This document shows, piece by piece, positions 61,268-64,000 of a stretch of DNA of 64,000 nucleotides. Below the pieces are notes generated by a model that saw nothing but the letters and a program-made list of their open reading frames with translations, had not been told where the DNA came from and ran no database searches. The position numbers and the translations under genes are program-made. Position 1 is the first letter of the stretch. Each line of letters begins with the position of its first letter. This stretch comes from Bacillus paramycoides (GTDB lineage: Bacteria; Bacillota; Bacilli; Bacillales; Bacillaceae_G), in assembly GCF_001884235.1 (NCBI RefSeq), contig NZ_MAOI01000068.1, positions 1 to 64,000 of the forward strand, in the 5' to 3' direction.

Positions 61268-63028
61268 GTGCAAGGTATAAAAAGATATTTACAATTTGTT
61301 AAACCATATCGATGGCTCATTGCTATTACAATTATTATTGGTCTTGTTAAGTTCGGTATTCCGCTTATTATGCCATGGTTATTAAAGTATATTATTGATG
61401 ATGTTATTCAAGGTGGGGGTTCGCTTCAAGAAAAAACGTCCCAATTAATAACCGCAATTGGGATTGCTTTTTTTATTTTTGCAGTATTAAGACCGCCTAT
61501 AGAATATTATCGTCAATATTTCGCGCAGCGTATTGCCAATACAATACTATACGATTTAAGAAAGCATATTTTTGGACACTTGCAAAAGTTGAGCTTACGC
61601 TATTATTCGAACACAAAAACAGGAGAGATTATTTCACGTGTAATCCATGATGTAGAACAAACGAAGGACTTTGTAATTACCGGTCTTATGAATGTCTGGT
61701 TAGATACTGCAACAATTGTTATTGCCATTATCGTTATGTTTTCTATGAATATAAAATTAACCTTTGTTGCTTTATTAATCTTACCTATTTATGTAGTTGC
61801 AGTGAAATATTTTTTCGGGCGCCTTCGAAAATTGACGAAAGAGCGCTCACAAGCGTTAGCCACTATGCAAGGATATTTACATGAACGTATTCAAGGGATG
61901 CAAGTGACACGAAGTTTTGCATTAGAAGAGTATGAAAGAGGACAGTTTGAAAAGAGAAATAATGAATTTTTAACGAAAGCACTAACTCATACGAGTTGGA
62001 CGGCGAGAACGTTTTCAGCAGTGAATACGTTAACGGATTTAGGGCCGTTACTTGTTATTGGTTTTGCAGCGTATGAAGTAATTCAAGGTTCGTTAACACT
62101 TGGGACTATGGTGGCCTTTGTTGGATATATGGATAGTTTATATAGTCCGCTTCGTCGCCTCGTCAATTCATCTACAACATTAACGCAGTCTTTCGCGTCG
62201 ATGGATCGAGTGTTTGAATTGTTAGATGAAAAATACGATATTGTGAATGTGCCAAATGCAGTGCAAGCTAAAAGATTAGATGGAGAAGTTATATTTGATA
62301 ATGTTTCTTTTCGTTACAATGAGGGTGAAAAAGAGATATTGCATAATCTGTCATTAACTATGCGGCCGGGAGAGAAGGTAGCACTTGTAGGAGCGAGTGG
62401 GGGAGGAAAGTCATCTCTCGCCAGTTTAATTCCACGTTTTTATGATGTTTCTGACGGTGCAGTTTATGTAGACGGGATAGATGTAAGACGGTATGATATG
62501 AGAAGTTTGCGCAGTCGTATTGGAATTGTACTGCAAGATAATTTATTGTTTAGTGATACGATTGGGGCTAACATTTTATATGGAAATCCGAAAGCTGCAA
62601 AGGCGGAAGTAATTTCAGCTGCCAAAGCTGCACAAATTCATGATTTTATTACAGAATTGCCAGATGGTTATGATACTGTCGTTGGGGAGCGCGGTGTGAA
62701 ATTATCTGGTGGACAAAGACAACGGGTTGCAATCGCACGGGTTTTTCTAAAGAATCCGTCTTTGCTTATATTGGATGAAGCAACTTCAGCTTTAGATTTA
62801 GAAAATGAACGATATATTCAAGAGGCACTTCAAACGTTAGCTGCAGATCGAACAACAATTATTATTGCACATCGATTAGCGACAATTACGCATGTTGATA
62901 CAATTATTTATGTTGAAGAGGGTGAAATAAAGGAAAAAGGATCTCATGAAGAGTTAATGAAAAAAAGGGGATTTTATTACAATTTATATCAGCTTCAACA
63001 TATAACAGAAACAGCTCCTTTAGCGTAA
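61268..63028 (+). CDS. ygaD: ABC transporter ATP-binding/permease, YgaD-like
   Basis: This 586-residue half-transporter of the multidrug/lipid (MsbA-like) type has six helices in residues 1-310, then a nucleotide-binding domain with Walker A GASGGGKSS, a Q-loop in IGIVLQDNLLF, signature LSGGQRQRVAIA, Walker B LLILDEATSALD and the H-loop IAHR. It probably works as a homodimer. The substrate is unknown. The start is GTG 61268, 6 nt after AGAGGGGGA. The final codons lie in a terminator stem. Confidence 0.92.
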   Translation: MQGIKRYLQFVKPYRWLIAITIIIGLVKFGIPLIMPWLLKYIIDDVIQGGGSLQEKTSQLITAIGIAFFIFAVLRPPIEYYRQYFAQRIANTILYDLRKHIFGHLQKLSLRYYSNTKTGEIISRVIHDVEQTKDFVITGLMNVWLDTATIVIAIIVMFSMNIKLTFVALLILPIYVVAVKYFFGRLRKLTKERSQALATMQGYLHERIQGMQVTRSFALEEYERGQFEKRNNEFLTKALTHTSWTARTFSAVNTLTDLGPLLVIGFAAYEVIQGSLTLGTMVAFVGYMDSLYSPLRRLVNSSTTLTQSFASMDRVFELLDEKYDIVNVPNAVQAKRLDGEVIFDNVSFRYNEGEKEILHNLSLTMRPGEKVALVGASGGGKSSLASLIPRFYDVSDGAVYVDGIDVRRYDMRSLRSRIGIVLQDNLLFSDTIGANILYGNPKAAKAEVISAAKAAQIHDFITELPDGYDTVVGERGVKLSGGQRQRVAIARVFLKNPSLLILDEATSALDLENERYIQEALQTLAADRTTIIIAHRLATITHVDTIIYVEEGEIKEKGSHEELMKKRGFYYNLYQLQHITETAPLA

Positions 63029-63046
63029 AAGGAGCTGTTTTTTATT
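63012..63046. terminator. Bidirectional terminator overlapping the ygaD stop
   Basis: The stem ACAGCTCCTTT/AAAGGAGCTGT includes the last codons of ygaD and runs into TTTTTT. It reaches the stop of convergent ygaE. Confidence 0.85.
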
Positions 63047-64000
63047 CGTCTTCTTTTTTATCGTCGATTTGGAGTTCACTTTCTGGTTTATGGTATGTGT
63101 AGAAGCTATCCACAAGTAAATCTAAATGCTCTACTTCTTCACTATAATTAATAATTGAAGAAATAAGAGGGAAGAGATGTAACCATATTTTATATGCTTC
63201 CTCATCGTCCTTGTTTTGATAATCCATAAAGATATCAATCAATTCTTGTTTACCTGTTTCAACTTCATCAAGCATCTCAACAGATTGTTGTTTCTTTGCT
63301 TTCCCAATAAACTTTAACAAAACTTGTTCGTGATAATGGGTTAACGAATCGAGTTCGTTTTGAATAGACTCCTGAAATTCTTCTGGCATATAGCGCAGTT
63401 CATTTTCAGTACGGTGTAATGACTTTAATGTACTTAAAGCACGACTTGTTGTCGCTAACATTTGTCTAAATAAAACAAGTTTGCGAATTTTTGCGAATTG
63501 TATTTTCTTCGTGTAACTTCTTTCTTCTTTATAAAGTAAATAATAATGATTTATTTTAATCATTTTTTCTTTCATGCGATCAATATCGGTTTTTAGAGTT
63601 GTAAAATCAGAAGCTTGCCTACTATTCATACGAATCCATTTGACAATTTCCTCTGTATTATCAACGATGCGATGGTAAAGTTTTGTTTCATATTTTGGCG
63701 GCATAAATACTAAATTTACAAGCGAAGCCGCAATAATTCCAATCATAATTGTCGCAAATCGAAGTAAGGCAAAACTAAAGAAATCTTCGCCTTGATATTC
63801 CATAATGGCGATAACCGTTACTAAAGCGATTGATATTGTGTTTTCTAAGCGTAATTGTAATGTAAGAGCAATTACTAATATACATGTTAATCCAATAATA
63901 AAAGGATTATGTCCAAAAGCAGTAGCAAATACGATAGCGAATACCGCACCAATTACGTTTGCTTGGATTTGCTCAAGAGCAGTTAAATACGAGCGGTATA
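63042..64000 (-). CDS. ygaE: Aromatic acid exporter family membrane protein, YgaE-like (5' end outside window)
   Basis: The frame is open through the right edge of the window, so the N-terminus is missing; 319 residues are visible. The visible N-terminal part is membrane helices (IGAVFAIVFATAFGHNPFII, ALTLQLRLENTISIALV, FALLRFATIMIGIIAASLV), matching the FUSC/DUF939 aromatic acid exporter type. A long cytoplasmic helical domain follows, ending in an acidic tail. The ATG at 63803 is internal, not the start. The position after ygaD matches B. subtilis ygaE. Confidence 0.85.
   Translation of the reverse strand, partial: YRSYLTALEQIQANVIGAVFAIVFATAFGHNPFIIGLTCILVIALTLQLRLENTISIALVTVIAIMEYQGEDFFSFALLRFATIMIGIIAASLVNLVFMPPKYETKLYHRIVDNTEEIVKWIRMNSRQASDFTTLKTDIDRMKEKMIKINHYYLLYKEERSYTKKIQFAKIRKLVLFRQMLATTSRALSTLKSLHRTENELRYMPEEFQESIQNELDSLTHYHEQVLLKFIGKAKKQQSVEMLDEVETGKQELIDIFMDYQNKDDEEAYKIWLHLFPLISSIINYSEEVEHLDLLVDSFYTYHKPESELQIDDKKEDE

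Overview
The window is low-GC Firmicute chromosome. Gene content and order point to the Bacillus cereus group. Evidence includes gamma-type SspE and SspK spore proteins, PdaA (cortex muramic lactam), long runs of B. subtilis-like synteny (yceCDEFGH; yfkK-J-I-H, chaA/yfkE-yfkD-yfkAB, pdaA-yfjP-yfjO; yfhE-F-recX-yfhH, sspK, yfhJ, yfhP, mutY, sspE, ygaB-C-D-E), and four dispersed copies of a ~150 bp repeat that I recognise as bcr1, a B. cereus-group element. I see no rRNA, CRISPR array, prophage or insertion sequence. Most genes are housekeeping, stress or sporulation genes.

Layout. 1-3.5 kb: 3' part of a secreted N-acetylglucosaminidase with a near-identical 234 bp SH3b repeat array, then a ROK kinase. 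3.6-9.2 kb: tellurite/envelope-stress operon yceCDEFGH (three TerD paralogues, TerC, YceG, YceH). 9.3-24 kb: two P-type ATPases (Ca2+; Fe2+/Zn2+-type with a candidate PerR box), the yfkKJIH block, transporters, signal peptidase I, a 922-residue TPR protein with a decayed dynamin-like GTPase, DedA, and a half-size EamA transporter with a Fur-like box. 24-36 kb: small stress proteins, chaA-yfkD, yfkAB, fumA, pdaA, a DNA glycosylase, two RNA-modification enzymes. 36-40 kb: a RocR-like sigma-54 activator divergent from its likely regulon (a lipoyl-like protein, an amino acid permease, an M20 deacylase), with a canonical -24/-12 promoter, an inverted-repeat activator site and an unannotated 21-codon leader ORF. 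40-51 kb: YtaF, glutaminase, a GlcNAc-type PTS, a serine hydrolase, the pflB-pflA fermentation pair with a Rex-like site, and ugtP. 51-64 kb: a DnaA-box cluster, a tRNA-like leader RNA in front of a GNAT acetyltransferase, an amidohydrolase, and the yfh/mutY/sspE/yga block.

The most striking non-coding structure is at 52.44-52.65 kb on the minus strand. A Fur-like site is followed by a 67-nt tRNA-shaped element with a broken acceptor stem. The 3' strand of its T-arm is also one strand of a strong terminator placed just before a GNAT gene. This reads as a possible iron-linked, tRNA-mimic attenuator. It resembles the pseudo-tRNA (tRNA-Other) reported in B. cereus, but identity is not established here. 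The second is a group of six DnaA boxes (three perfect, three with one mismatch) within 191 bp, downstream of ugtP and away from any origin gene. Many start codons were moved downstream of the first in-frame ATG because a clear ribosome binding site supports a later ATG, GTG or TTG; each case is explained in its entry.
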